This document shows positions 43,010-52,371 of a DNA stretch of 64,000 nt, piece after piece. Numbering within the stretch: the first letter of the stretch is position 1; each line of letters opens with the position of its first letter. Below the pieces are notes generated by a model. It saw only the letters and a list, made by a program, of their open reading frames with translations, was not told the origin of the DNA and searched no databases. The translations under genes were made by a program, and so were the position numbers. Location: the NCBI GenBank assembly GCA_017938985.1, contig JAGBAK010000065.1, forward strand, positions 1-64,000. Direction: 5' to 3'. The stretch is from Clostridia bacterium (GTDB taxonomy: Bacteria; Bacillota; Clostridia; Oscillospirales; Acutalibacteraceae).

Positions 43010-43429
43010 TCAATGGCTGCCGTAAGTTCTCTTTTTTGCATAAAAGTCTTTCTTCTGCTTTTTTTCGGCAGCTTCTCTTTTGGCTGCAGCCGCTCTTTTT
43101 GCCTTGACCCTTGAAAGAGGCTTGCCTTTTTTGGCAGGCTTTTTCTTTGTTTCCTTGCCGAGATCGGGGTTTTCTTTATAAAAAACTATGCTGCCGCCGA
43201 TAACCTGAATAACCTCACTGCCCGTTGCCTCTGCAAGCTTATCCGCAAACTCACGGGGTGTTTCGGGTGCGCTTTCAAGAAGCACCTTGATTTTTATAAG
43301 CTCCCTTTTGCGAAGAGCATCTGAAACCTGAGCAATCAGAGCATCCGAAATGCCGCCCTTGCCTATCTGAAAAAGCGGTTCAAGGGTGTTTGCCTGCGCT
43401 CTGAACGCAGCTCTTTCTTTACCTGTCAT
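43010..43429 (-). CDS. yhbY: YhbY family CRM-domain RNA-binding protein
   Basis: A 139-residue protein with an N-terminal CRM domain (KERAAFRAQANTLEPLFQIG, GGISDALI, VIGGSIVFYKEN) that binds pre-50S particles, and a lysine-rich tail of about 45 residues (KKKPAKKGKPLSRVKAKRAA-type) that is longer than in most homologues. It overlaps rdgB by 4 bp. Confidence 0.92.
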   Translation of the reverse strand: MTGKERAAFRAQANTLEPLFQIGKGGISDALIAQVSDALRKRELIKIKVLLESAPETPREFADKLAEATGSEVIQVIGGSIVFYKENPDLGKETKKKPAKKGKPLSRVKAKRAAAAKREAAEKKQKKDFYAKKRTYGSH

Positions 43430-44028
43430 TCCTTTATTTCTCCAATCTGTTTTGCTATTTCACGAACAGCCTTTCCTCTGTGGCTGATAGCATCTTTTTC
43501 CGCAGCAGTAAGCTGAGCCATTGTTTTTTTGCCGTTATATTCGACGGGATAAAACATCGGGTCATAGCCGAAACCGCCGTTGCCGATAAGGTCATGGCCT
43601 ATGTATCCTCTGCATTCGCCCCTTGCAAAAAGCTTTCTGCCGTCGGGATAAACGCAGCAGACAACGCTTACGTAGGCAGCGCCTCTCTGCTCATCGGGTA
43701 CACCGTCAAGCTCTCTGAAAAGCTTTGCGTTATTGGCGTCGTCGTCACAAGGCTCACCTGCATATCTTGCCGAATAAACACCGGGTGCTCCGCCGAGATA
43801 ATCAACCGCTATACCCGAATCGTCGGCAAGACAGGGCATACCGCTCTCTCTGCAGCCGCTTTCAGCCTTGAGAAAAGCATTTTCTTCAAACGTTGTGCCC
43901 GTTTCTTCAACGTCGGAAAGCTCAACGCCTGCTTCTTCCGCAAGAAGCACTCTGATTCCCAAAGGGGAAAGAATACGCTGCAGCTCATCTCTTTTTTTCA
44001 TATTATGGGTTGCAATAATATAATCCAT
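43426..44028 (-). CDS. rdgB: XTP/dITP diphosphatase (RdgB/HAM1)
   Basis: Removes inosine and xanthosine triphosphates from the nucleotide pool. A 200-residue protein starting MDYIIATHNMKKRDELQ, with TTFEENAFLKAE, DDSGIAVDYLGGAPGVYSAR and SHRGKAV. The ATG at 44028 is 8 bp after the ftsY stop; the longer frame to 44076 overlaps ftsY. Operon dnaA-ftsY-rdgB-yhbY. Confidence 0.93.
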   Translation of the reverse strand: MDYIIATHNMKKRDELQRILSPLGIRVLLAEEAGVELSDVEETGTTFEENAFLKAESGCRESGMPCLADDSGIAVDYLGGAPGVYSARYAGEPCDDDANNAKLFRELDGVPDEQRGAAYVSVVCCVYPDGRKLFARGECRGYIGHDLIGNGGFGYDPMFYPVEYNGKKTMAQLTAAEKDAISHRGKAVREIAKQIGEIKE

Positions 44029-44035
44029 ACCTTTA

Positions 44036-44959
44036 TTATTCCTCATCTTTATCCTCTTCAAACAGACCGTCTGCAAAAGCCGCCGGGTTGAAAGGTCTTA
44101 AATCGTCGATACCTTCTCCCACGCCGATAAACTTAACAGGCACTTTAAGGTCATTCTTGATTGAAAGAACAACGCCGCCCTTGGCTGTGCCGTCAAGCTT
44201 TGTGAGAATGATACCTGTGATTTCGGCAACTTCTTTGAATTCTTTTGCCTGGTTGACCGCATTCTGACCCGTTGTTGCATCAAGAACAAGCAGGATTTCA
44301 CGGTCAGCATAGGGAAGCTGGCGGTCAATTACTCTGTAAATCTTGGCAAGCTCTTCCATAAGATTTTTCTTGTTGTGAAGTCTGCCTGCGGTGTCACAGA
44401 TAATTATATCGGCGTTTCTTGCCTTGCCTGCACTGATTGTATCAAAAACAACTGCGGCAGGGTCAGCACCCTCTTTATGTTTAACAATATCAACGCCTGC
44501 TCGGTCAGCCCAGATTTCAAGCTGGTCAATCGCAGCCGCTCTGAAGGTATCGGCAGCGCCGAGAATAACTTTTTTGCCTTCGTCTTTGAACATAGCCGCC
44601 ATTTTGCCGATTGACGTTGTTTTGCCTACGCCGTTAACACCGATAACAAGAATAACGGAAGGTACTGTAATCATATCAATTTCTTCGCCGCCGCTGAGAA
44701 GCTCGGCAACGATGTTTCTGATTTCTTTTTTTACGTCCTTGACTCTGTGCAGATTCTTTTTAAACACGGAATCCTTGAGTCTCTCAACAATTTCGGTTGC
44801 AGTGTTTACGCCAACGTCTGCCATAACGAGAATCTCTTCAAGGTCCTCATAAAACTCATCGTCAATTTCGTTTTTGCCGTAGAGCGCAGCGTTGATTGCG
44901 CCCGACATGCTGTCTCTGGTCTTTTTGAGACCTTTGTTTATCTTTTTGAAAAATCCCAT
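44036..44959 (-). CDS. ftsY: SRP receptor GTPase FtsY
   Basis: FtsY docks Ffh at the membrane. The 307-residue NG form has [42 protein letters not shown] and the C-terminal [12 protein letters not shown]. It has no long acidic A domain, as usual in Gram-positives. It lies 31 bp downstream of dnaA, where dnaN is expected in most Firmicutes. Confidence 0.95.
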   Translation of the reverse strand: MGFFKKINKGLKKTRDSMSGAINAALYGKNEIDDEFYEDLEEILVMADVGVNTATEIVERLKDSVFKKNLHRVKDVKKEIRNIVAELLSGGEEIDMITVPSVILVIGVNGVGKTTSIGKMAAMFKDEGKKVILGAADTFRAAAIDQLEIWADRAGVDIVKHKEGADPAAVVFDTISAGKARNADIIICDTAGRLHNKKNLMEELAKIYRVIDRQLPYADREILLVLDATTGQNAVNQAKEFKEVAEITGIILTKLDGTAKGGVVLSIKNDLKVPVKFIGVGEGIDDLRPFNPAAFADGLFEEDKDEE

Positions 44960-44990
44960 AGCGTACCTCTATATATAAAATGTATCTGTA

Positions 44991-46307
44991 TTACTGCTCG
45001 CGGGTGTTTTTGATTATGTTGTCAATTGTCTTTTTAAGGTTGGGGTCTTTTTCGACTTCCTGTGCAATAAGGTCAGCAGAATAAAGGATTGTTGTTCTGT
45101 CACGGTTGCCGAAATATTCGCTGATTTCCTTCTGCGTAAGGTCGGTTGTCGTTCTGACGATATAGATTGCAACCTGTCTTGCCTTTGCGGTTTTTGCGTC
45201 TTTCTTTTTTGAAATAATGTCGCCCTGCGGTACGCCGAATGTTCTTGAAGTTTCGCTGATTATCTTGTTGACAACAAACGCAACAGGGCGGCTGTCGTTC
45301 ATAATATCCTTGATTGCATTCTGCGCCATCGCAATGTTGATTGCCGCACCCTCGATGTTGACAAGTGCATTGATCTTTTTGACCGCACCCTCAAGCTGAC
45401 GGATATTCGCTTTGATTTTTTCTGCAACAAACTGAACGACGTCGTCGGGAAGAACGAGACCGAGTGTCTGCGCCTTGCGCTGAATGATAGCCATTCTTGT
45501 TTCGATATCGGGCGGCTGGATATCCGCAATAAGCCCCCACTCAAAACGGTTTCTTAAACGGTCATCGAGAACTTCAATATCTTTAGGCGAGCGGTCAGAT
45601 GTAAGAACAATCTGCTTGCCGGCCTGTGTAAGTGCGTTGAATGTGTGGAAGAATTCTTCCTGCGTTGAATTCTTGCCGGCGATAAACTGAATATCATCAA
45701 CAAGCAGAACGTCGCAGTTTCTGTATTTTTCGTGGATTTCATTCATCTTGTTTTTGTTGATGCCGCCAACAATAAGATTTACAAACTCTTCGCCTCTTGT
45801 GATGATGATATCTGCATCGGGATTTTTTGCCGTTATCTCATTGCTGATGGCTCTGAGAAGATGTGTTTTTCCCAGACCCGAGTTGCCGTAAATGAAAAGA
45901 GGGTTATATGCCGCACCCGGAGCGGCAGCAACAGCCTGTGCAGCTGCATGAGCAAATCTGTTTGATGAACCAACAACAAAGGTTTCAAAAGTGTTCTGCT
46001 CAATGCTGATAACCGAACCCGACGGCTTTGCCTCTGTTTCTTTTTCTGTTTTTGCTGCAGCTTCTTCGGGGTCGATAAGAACAACTTCAATTTCAAAACC
46101 CATAACGCTCTTGAAAGCGTCCTTAAGCTCCTGATAGAACTGCTGTTCAATAATCTTTTTCATAAAATTACTTGCCGCAATTTCAACCTTTGTTCCGTCG
46201 AAGCTGAGAATTTCAAGCGGTTTGAACCAGATGTCATAAATAACTTCGCCCACGTTTTTCTTAAGGCATTCGCATACCAATTGCCACATATCCTTAACGG
46301 ATTCCAT
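44991..46307 (-). CDS. dnaA: Chromosomal replication initiator DnaA
   Basis: A 438-residue DnaA with an N-terminal domain I, a short linker, the AAA+ domain (GNSGLGKTHLLRAI, about 140-153) with Walker B VLLVDDIQFIAGK, and domain IV. The DNA-reading signature near the end reads FGNRDRTTILY; the canonical form is GRDHTT, so Arg404 replaces the base-contacting His. The gene is followed by ftsY and not dnaN. Its promoter is at 46423-46451. The rpmH gene diverges from it as in other Firmicutes. Confidence 0.95.
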   Translation of the reverse strand: MESVKDMWQLVCECLKKNVGEVIYDIWFKPLEILSFDGTKVEIAASNFMKKIIEQQFYQELKDAFKSVMGFEIEVVLIDPEEAAAKTEKETEAKPSGSVISIEQNTFETFVVGSSNRFAHAAAQAVAAAPGAAYNPLFIYGNSGLGKTHLLRAISNEITAKNPDADIIITRGEEFVNLIVGGINKNKMNEIHEKYRNCDVLLVDDIQFIAGKNSTQEEFFHTFNALTQAGKQIVLTSDRSPKDIEVLDDRLRNRFEWGLIADIQPPDIETRMAIIQRKAQTLGLVLPDDVVQFVAEKIKANIRQLEGAVKKINALVNIEGAAINIAMAQNAIKDIMNDSRPVAFVVNKIISETSRTFGVPQGDIISKKKDAKTAKARQVAIYIVRTTTDLTQKEISEYFGNRDRTTILYSADLIAQEVEKDPNLKKTIDNIIKNTREQ

Positions 46308-46422
46308 TAATTAACAACCTTCCTCTTTATATAATAATACTCAAATATTAATCCGTAAGCCTGAAGTGCGGGCTTGGTTTAGCCCGAAACTCCGGCATTT
46401 TACTGATAATGATACATTGTAG

Positions 46423-46451
46423 AGTATATCACAACGCCTTACAATTTTCAA
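46423..46451 (-). promoter_or_regulatory. Promoter of dnaA
   Basis: TTGAAA (46451-46446), 17 bp and TATACT (46428-46423) on the minus strand. The leader of about 110 bases holds a GGGCT/AGCCC hairpin. I find no DnaA box in the 326-bp dnaA-rpmH gap. Confidence 0.65.
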
Positions 46452-46490
46452 GCAAAAAAGAAAGGATTTTTATCTTAAATAAAAAAATTG

Positions 46491-46520
46491 TTGACATTCG
46501 TGGTCAAGCTGTTATATAAT
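46491..46520 (+). promoter_or_regulatory. Promoter of rpmH
   Basis: TTGACA (46491-46496), 18 bp, TATAAT (46515-46520). It drives rpmH, rnpA, yidD, yidC and jag. The 110-base leader contains two hairpins (around 46528-46550 and 46583-46604). Confidence 0.8.
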
Positions 46521-46633
46521 GTGTATTCCGAGGGGTATTTTACCCTTGGTTAGTTATGCCCGATAATCGGCTTTATCGCCGGTTGTTTCCGGCAAAAACC
46601 GGATAATCCAAAAGTGAAACGGAGGTTAGAAAA

Positions 46634-46768
46634 ATGAAAAGAACTTACCAGCCCAAAAAGCGTCATCGCAAGATGGAACACGGTTTCCGCAAGAGAATGG
46701 CTGACAGAAACGGCCGCAAGGTTCTTGCCCGCCGCAGAGCAAAGGGCAGAAAGCAGCTCTCTTATTAA
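46634..46768 (+). CDS. rpmH: 50S ribosomal protein L34
   Basis: A 44-residue L34: [38 protein letters not shown]. The ATG at 46634 follows ACGGAGGTTAGAAAA. It diverges from dnaA and starts the rnpA-yidC operon. Complete from start to stop. Confidence 0.97.
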   Translation: MKRTYQPKKRHRKMEHGFRKRMADRNGRKVLARRRAKGRKQLSY

Positions 46769-46790
46769 TTTCTGAGAGGGATGTTAAGTA

Positions 46791-47147
46791 ATGTCCTACC
46801 CGGTAACCTTAAAACAGAATACCGAGTTTAACCGTGCTTACGGCAGGGGAAAAGTCAAAACCTCCCCCGCCCTGGTGACCTATGCTGTAAAAAACAGAGG
46901 TCTTGGCTGCCGAATAGGCATAACAGCCGCCAAAAAGCTCGGCAGCGCAGTCGAGAGAAACAGATGCCGCCGTATTATCAGGGCGGCATTCTCCTCGGTC
47001 TCTCCAAAATGCAGCGGCAACTGGGATATTGTGTTTGTTGCAAGGTTCAAAACCAAAAAGGTTAAAAGCACCGATCTTGCCCCCGTTATGCTTTCACATT
47101 TAACGGAGCTCGGAATAATCAGAAATCAGGCGGGAGAGGATTTCTGA
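46791..47147 (+). CDS. rnpA: Ribonuclease P protein component
   Basis: A 118-residue protein subunit of RNase P, with the family motif [12 protein letters not shown] (about 57-68) and a start [15 protein letters not shown]. It is followed at once by yidD (1-bp overlap). Confidence 0.94.
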   Translation: MSYPVTLKQNTEFNRAYGRGKVKTSPALVTYAVKNRGLGCRIGITAAKKLGSAVERNRCRRIIRAAFSSVSPKCSGNWDIVFVARFKTKKVKSTDLAPVMLSHLTELGIIRNQAGEDF

Positions 47148-47386
47148 TGAAAAAACTACTTCTACTACTTATCCGCTTTTACCGCAGGCGAATTTCGCCG
47201 CTGTTCCCGCCAATGTGCAGGTATTATCCAACCTGCTCCCAATACGCAATCGAAGCAATAGAGGTTCACGGAGCCTTTAAGGGGACTTTTCTTGCAATCA
47301 AAAGACTCTTAAAATGTAACCCCCTTTTTCCCGGCGGCGTTGATTTGGTGCCGCCCAAGAAACACTCACATTCGGAGGAAAAATAA
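47147..47386 (+). CDS. yidD: Membrane protein insertion efficiency factor YidD
   Basis: A 79-residue YidD with [25 protein letters not shown] start and [13 protein letters not shown] at the end. It lies between rnpA and yidC, overlapping rnpA by one base. Helps YidC insert membrane proteins. Confidence 0.94.
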   Translation: MKKLLLLLIRFYRRRISPLFPPMCRYYPTCSQYAIEAIEVHGAFKGTFLAIKRLLKCNPLFPGGVDLVPPKKHSHSEEK

Positions 47387-47388
47387 CA

Positions 47389-48324
47389 ATGTATCAGGTG
47401 CTCGGTATACCTTTCGGATTTTTGCTTGAACTGATTTACAAAACAATCGGTATGGGCAGCTATGCCGTTTCAATCATTCTGCTTACTTTTATCACAAGAA
47501 TCCTTACCGTTCCTTCATCAATCAAGCAGCAAAAAGGAATGGCAAAAACTCAACGCATTCAGTCAAAAATCCGTAAGATTCAAACCAAATACGCAGGCGA
47601 CCAGAGAAAAATCCAGGAAGAAACCACCGCGCTCTATCAGCGTGAGGGTTATAACCCTATGGGTGCAGGCTGCACTCCTATGATTTTCCAGTTTGTAATC
47701 CTTTTCGGTCTTATCGGCGCTATTTATTACCCCCTCACCAACTTCCTCCACATCAGCAAAGAAGAAGTTGCCGTTATGGCAAGTGCTCTTAACATTGAAA
47801 CAAAAAATATTCAGGCTGAACTTCTTATTATGGAAAACATCGGCAAGCTCAGAGAGCTCTTTGAGATGGGCAAGCTTGAAGGCGTTAAGGCTGCAAGCCT
47901 TGATGCTATCGGAAACGTTGATTTCAAGATTTTCGGTGTTTCTCTCGGCGTTAAGCCCACAGATGACGGTGTTACAAAATGGGTGTGGCTCGTTCCCGTT
48001 CTCTCTTTCCTCTCTTCGATACTTTCGAGCGTTTACTCAATGATTAAGCAAAAACAGCAAAACCCCTCTGCAGGTTCAGGCCCCATGATGGGTTGTATGA
48101 TGTTTGGTATGCCCCTGTTATCTCTTATTTTCGTTATCAACTACCCCATCGGTATCGGCGTTTACTGGATTGCATCCAGTCTGTTCGGATTTATTTCAAC
48201 AGTAATTGTCGGTTATTTCTACAGTCCCAAAAAGACTCTTGCAAAGCTTATGATTGACGAAACCATTGAACGCCGCTCAAAAGAAGAAAACCAGAAGCTG
48301 GTTTCAGCTAAAAAAGATAAATAA
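47389..48324 (+). CDS. yidC: Membrane protein insertase YidC/Oxa1
   Basis: A 311-residue insertase with five or so membrane helices (LLTFITRILTVPSSIKQQK, MIFQFVILFGLIGAIYY, VWLVPVLSFLSSILS) and no long periplasmic N-terminal domain, as in Gram-positives. It lacks a clear lipoprotein signal. A segment of about 80 residues between helices (ISKEEVAVMASALN to PTDDG) is longer than in typical short YidC. Conserved position after yidD. Confidence 0.92.
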   Translation: MYQVLGIPFGFLLELIYKTIGMGSYAVSIILLTFITRILTVPSSIKQQKGMAKTQRIQSKIRKIQTKYAGDQRKIQEETTALYQREGYNPMGAGCTPMIFQFVILFGLIGAIYYPLTNFLHISKEEVAVMASALNIETKNIQAELLIMENIGKLRELFEMGKLEGVKAASLDAIGNVDFKIFGVSLGVKPTDDGVTKWVWLVPVLSFLSSILSSVYSMIKQKQQNPSAGSGPMMGCMMFGMPLLSLIFVINYPIGIGVYWIASSLFGFISTVIVGYFYSPKKTLAKLMIDETIERRSKEENQKLVSAKKDK

Positions 48325-48340
48325 TTTGGTGGTGAAATTT

Positions 48341-49183
48341 TTGATTAAAGAAGCTATCGGCACAGGCTCATCTCTTGAAGAAGCAAAAGAGGCTGCCCTC
48401 AAAGCTCTTGGAGCTCCTGAGGATGCAGATATTAAATATGACGTTATCGAAAGAGAAAAGAAAGCTCTTTTCGGTCTCTTCGGAGGCTCGCAGGCAAAGG
48501 TAAAGGCTTCATACGAAATTGAAGACGACCCCTTCGCAAAAGCAAAAGATTACATCCGTACGATTCTTAAAAACCTTGGCGTTAACGATGCCGAAATCAG
48601 CGTTGAGGCAGACGATGAAGACGTTCGCATCTCCATCAACTGCGGCGACGACTACGGCTCGGTTATCGGCAGAAGGGGCGAAACCCTTGACGCAATCCAG
48701 TATCTCACACGTCTTGTTATCAACAGAGGTACAGACGATTACAGAAGAGTTTCAATCAACGTAGGCAACTACCGTGAAAAGAGAGAAAACACTCTCCGTT
48801 CACTTGCACGCAAAAACGCAGCAAAGGTAAGAAAGTACGGCAGAAACGTTGTACTTGAACCCATGAATCCCTATGAACGCCGCATTATTCACACAACAGT
48901 TCAGGAAATTGAAGGCGTTACCTCCCACTCCGTTGGCAGCGACGGCGACCGCAAGGTTGTTATCACTCTTGAAGAAGGCGTTAAACCCACTCACAGCGGC
49001 GGTTACAACAAAGGCGGTAAAGGCGGCTACAATAAGGGCGGCAGAGGCGGCTACAACCGCGGTGGCTATAATAAGGGCGGCAGAGGCAACTATAACAAGA
49101 CCGAACCTGCAGCTCCTTCAAGACCTCCCCGTTCAGATTCCGCAGGCGCATCGCTCTACGGCAAAATCGACCTCAACAAATAA
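48341..49183 (+). CDS. khpB: RNA-binding protein Jag/KhpB (EloR)
   Basis: A 280-residue protein: N-terminal Jag domain (MIKEAIGTGSSLEEAKEAAL), KH domain with GRRG loop (GSVIGRRGETLDAI), R3H domain (NPYERRIIHTTVQ) and a C-terminal tail of tandem GGYNKGG/RGG units (about 230-265). The TTG at 48341 fits the GGTGGTGA site and gives the family start. The partner KhpA is encoded at 18815-19048. The Gly/Arg/Tyr repeat tail is an unusual addition that may bind RNA or form condensates. Confidence 0.93.
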   Translation: MIKEAIGTGSSLEEAKEAALKALGAPEDADIKYDVIEREKKALFGLFGGSQAKVKASYEIEDDPFAKAKDYIRTILKNLGVNDAEISVEADDEDVRISINCGDDYGSVIGRRGETLDAIQYLTRLVINRGTDDYRRVSINVGNYREKRENTLRSLARKNAAKVRKYGRNVVLEPMNPYERRIIHTTVQEIEGVTSHSVGSDGDRKVVITLEEGVKPTHSGGYNKGGKGGYNKGGRGGYNRGGYNKGGRGNYNKTEPAAPSRPPRSDSAGASLYGKIDLNK

Positions 49184-49189
49184 TCATTT

Positions 49190-49227
49190 CAAGCTTGCAT
49201 GGCATCGCTTATGCAAGCTTGTTTTTT
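49190..49227 (+). terminator. Intrinsic terminator of the rpmH-jag operon
   Basis: CAAGCTTGCAT, a 10-base loop and ATGCAAGCTTG, then TTTTTT. Confidence 0.9.
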
Positions 49228-49233
49228 GTTTGA

Positions 49234-49262
49234 TTGACAAATCATTTCAGTTGGATTATACT
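49234..49262 (+). promoter_or_regulatory. Promoter of the AbrB-like gene
   Basis: TTGACA (49234-49239), 17 bp and TATACT (49257-49262), 30 bp before the ATG. Confidence 0.75.
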
Positions 49263-49291
49263 TTTATTTATAAAAGCAAAGGAGACATGCT

Positions 49292-49531
49292 ATGGGCTTT
49301 GTGCGTGAAGTTGACAGTGTAGGCAGAATTGTTATCCCGATGCAGTTAAGAAAAGAATTCAACATCGTTGAACAAGGCAGCAAAGTTGAACTGTTTTCTG
49401 ACGGAAAGCAGATTATTCTTAAAAAGGCCGTTGACAGCTGCGCTTTCTGCAAATCAGAAACAGACTTGCTGGAGGTTGACGGCAATTACATCTGCAAAGC
49501 TTGCCTTGATAAAATCAAAACCGTTGAATAA
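49292..49531 (+). CDS. AbrB/SpoVT-family regulator with a C-terminal zinc finger-like motif
   Basis: A 79-residue regulator. The swapped-hairpin AbrB domain VDSVGRIVIPMQLRKEFNI is at about 6-24. A short C-terminal extension has two CxxC pairs (CAFCKSE, CKAC) that could bind zinc. AbrB proteins control transition-state genes. GCAAAGGAGA precedes the ATG. It has its own promoter and terminator. Confidence 0.88.
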   Translation: MGFVREVDSVGRIVIPMQLRKEFNIVEQGSKVELFSDGKQIILKKAVDSCAFCKSETDLLEVDGNYICKACLDKIKTVE

Positions 49532-49537
49532 AATCAC

Positions 49538-49576
49538 ATCACCCGTACGGCGATTGTCGGACGGGTGATTATTTTT
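49538..49576 (+). terminator. Intrinsic terminator of the AbrB-like gene
   Basis: ATCACCCGT and ACGGGTGAT pair around a 14-base loop, then TATTTTTA. Confidence 0.8.
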
Positions 49577-49655
49577 AATAAAACCAACCTTCTCCGAATA
49601 TATTTTAACAAAATAAACGTTGAGCCGTATACGGCTGTGAAAAGGGAGAGGTTAT

Positions 49656-52253
49656 ATGAATTGGCATACGCTGTCCGCAGAAAAGACGGCAGAAAATTTA
49701 AAAACCGATTTAATAAACGGCCTTAATGATCACGAGGCAAAAAAACGCCTTGAAACATCGGGCACAAACACTTTGCAATCACGCAAAAAAGCCTCTGTGA
49801 TAAAAAAGTTTTTCGCACAGTTCAAGGATTTTTGCGTAATCATTCTTTTTGTTGCCTGTATAATTTCGTTTGCCACGGGATTTATAGAGGGTAACGGCGA
49901 TTTTGTTGAGCCTGTTGTTATTCTGGTTATCGTTATTCTCAATGCCGTTATCGGTGTTGTTCAGGAACAAAAGGCAGAAAAAGCCATTGATGCCCTGCGC
50001 AAGCTTTCCGCACCGAATGCCGCAGTAATCAGGGGCGGCAAACATCAGCGCATACCTGCCGCACTCCTTGTTGAGGGTGATATCATCTGCCTTGAAAGCG
50101 GAGATATGGTGCCTGCCGATGCAAGACTTATATCAGCAAACTCCCTGCGTGTTCAGGAAAGCGCCCTGACAGGTGAATCCGTACCCTGCACCAAAGATGC
50201 CAATGCCGTTCTGGACGAAAACTGTTCACGCGCGGATATGAAAAATATGATTTTTTCATCAACAACAGTTATGGCAGGTAACTGCAAGGCTGTTGTAACT
50301 CAAACAGGAATGAACACCTGCGTGGGCAAAATTGCAAATCTGCTTGACAGTGAGGATTCTCCGCAGACTCCGCTTCAGCAAAGACTTGCCAGGGTCGGCA
50401 AAGCACTTGGCATAGGTGCGGTGGGTATCTGCGCCGCCGTTTTTATTCTCAGTCTTGTCAGAAAAACAGGAATTTTACCTTCCTTTATGCTCTCGGTCAG
50501 CCTTGCCGTTGCCGCAATCCCTGAGGGTTTGCCTGCGGTTGTTACCGTTGTTCTGTCCATGGGAGTTCAGCGCCTTGCAAAATGCAACGCAATAATCAGA
50601 AGTCTGCCTGCGGTTGAAACGCTCGGTGCAGCAACTGTTATATGTTCAGACAAAACGGGAACTCTTACACAAAACAAAATGACCGTCACAAAAATATATA
50701 ACCATTCGGGTGAAATCAGCCTGACGGATGAAAAAAGCAAAAAAATTCTGCTTTATGCCGCTCTTTGCAGCAATGCCCGTGAAATCAAAACAGGAAGAAC
50801 CGTCACTTTTTCGGGCGACCCTACCGAAACCGCAATTCTTTCCGCAGCAAGGGAGTCGGGATTTGCTCCCGACAGCCAAAAGTATGTCCGTCTCCACGAA
50901 ACACCGTTTTCAGGTGAACGAAAACGGATGTCCGTTGTCTGCACCGTTGAGGGAAAAAATATGCTGCTTGTCAAAGGTGCGCCCGACGTTATTCTGCCTC
51001 GTTGCATAAGATACCTTTCATCAAACGGCGAATTACCTCTCACGTCAAACAAAAAGAGTGCCGTATCCGCCCACAATGAAGCTATGGCTAAAAAAGCACT
51101 GCGCGTAATCGCCGTTGCCTACCGCACCGCCGCAAGCTCTGACGATTCCAATGAGGACGGACTTGTTTTTGCAGGTCTTATCGGCATGACCGACCCACCC
51201 CGACCTGAAGCGGCAAAAGCGGTCAGAGCGTGCAAAAAAGCAGGCATAACACCCGTAATGATTACGGGTGACCACGTTGCTACAGCCTGTGCCATTGCCG
51301 AAACGCTTGGGATTGCAGACAAAAACACAACCGCTCTGACCGGAAAACAGCTTGATAAGCTGACAGACAAGGAGCTTGAAAAGGAGCTTGCCGCCTGCCG
51401 TGTGTTTGCAAGGGTAACTCCCGAGCATAAGGTGCGGATTGTAAAAGCATTCCGTGCAAGAGGAGAAACCGTTGCAATGACAGGCGACGGCGTAAACGAT
51501 GCACCTGCACTTAAAGCGGCAGATATCGGCTGTGCAATGGGCAAAAACGGCACCGACGTTGCAAGAAATGCCGCCGATATGATTCTGACAGACGATAACT
51601 TTGCCACCATTGTCAGAGCCGTTGAACAAGGCAGAGGTATTTACGATAACATCAAAAAAGCCGTTCACTTTTTGCTCGGCACAAACATCGGCGAAATAAT
51701 TGCGGTTTTTGCCGCCTCCGTTCTCGGTTGGGGTGCTCCCCTGTTACCTATCCAGCTTCTCTGGGTCAATCTTGTAACCGATTCGCTGCCTGCAATCGCT
51801 CTTGGTGTTGAGAAGAACGAAAGCAACATTATGAAGCGCAAACCCATACCGCCGTCACAAGGCTTCTTTCATGGCGGATTATGGCTCGATATCACTCTTG
51901 AGGGTGCATTTGTTGGCGCTCTGACCCTGCTCGCTCACGCCATAGGCAACCTTCTTTTGGGCGGAGTCGGCAGCACAATGGCATTTTGTACGCTCAGCTT
52001 TTGCGAAATCGCACACGCCGTAAACACACGCTCATCGGAATCCCTGTTTAAAGTCGGATTCTTTTCAAACAAAACAATGAATATCGCCGTCGCCGTATGT
52101 GTTATTCTGCAAGCCGCCGTTGTTTGCATACCGCCCCTTGCCGCCCTGTTCGGAACGGTTCCGCTTAACTCAGTGCAGTGGCTTACGGTTTTTGCGCTTT
52201 CTTCAATGCCACTTGTTATCGGCGAAATAAGCAAGCTTCTGAAAAAGAATTAA
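49656..52253 (+). CDS. Calcium-type P-type ATPase
   Basis: An 865-residue P2-type ATPase. Motifs: N-terminal cation ATPase domain, TGESVP, PEGLPAVVTVVLSMG (membrane helix 4 of the P2 calcium class), phosphorylation site SDKTGTLTQNKMT, KGAPDVIL and hinge MTGDGVNDAPALKAADIG. The membrane-4 motif and overall length indicate calcium export. No operon partner. The ribosome site GGGAGAGG suits the ATG at 49656. Confidence 0.92.
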   Translation: MNWHTLSAEKTAENLKTDLINGLNDHEAKKRLETSGTNTLQSRKKASVIKKFFAQFKDFCVIILFVACIISFATGFIEGNGDFVEPVVILVIVILNAVIGVVQEQKAEKAIDALRKLSAPNAAVIRGGKHQRIPAALLVEGDIICLESGDMVPADARLISANSLRVQESALTGESVPCTKDANAVLDENCSRADMKNMIFSSTTVMAGNCKAVVTQTGMNTCVGKIANLLDSEDSPQTPLQQRLARVGKALGIGAVGICAAVFILSLVRKTGILPSFMLSVSLAVAAIPEGLPAVVTVVLSMGVQRLAKCNAIIRSLPAVETLGAATVICSDKTGTLTQNKMTVTKIYNHSGEISLTDEKSKKILLYAALCSNAREIKTGRTVTFSGDPTETAILSAARESGFAPDSQKYVRLHETPFSGERKRMSVVCTVEGKNMLLVKGAPDVILPRCIRYLSSNGELPLTSNKKSAVSAHNEAMAKKALRVIAVAYRTAASSDDSNEDGLVFAGLIGMTDPPRPEAAKAVRACKKAGITPVMITGDHVATACAIAETLGIADKNTTALTGKQLDKLTDKELEKELAACRVFARVTPEHKVRIVKAFRARGETVAMTGDGVNDAPALKAADIGCAMGKNGTDVARNAADMILTDDNFATIVRAVEQGRGIYDNIKKAVHFLLGTNIGEIIAVFAASVLGWGAPLLPIQLLWVNLVTDSLPAIALGVEKNESNIMKRKPIPPSQGFFHGGLWLDITLEGAFVGALTLLAHAIGNLLLGGVGSTMAFCTLSFCEIAHAVNTRSSESLFKVGFFSNKTMNIAVAVCVILQAAVVCIPPLAALFGTVPLNSVQWLTVFALSSMPLVIGEISKLLKKN

Positions 52254-52371
52254 AAACTGCTGTATTAAATTTTATATTTTTCTAAAACAGAATATTGTTT
52301 TCTTTCTCTTTTGTTATCATATATTATGGAATATAGTATTCTGACAAATCAAACGAACGGAGTGACCGTTT

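Noticed and set aside
46308..46633. oriC in the dnaA-rpmH gap
   Set aside because: No TTATCCACA or one-mismatch box was found on either strand in these 326 bp. The gap is explained by two promoters and two leaders with hairpins.
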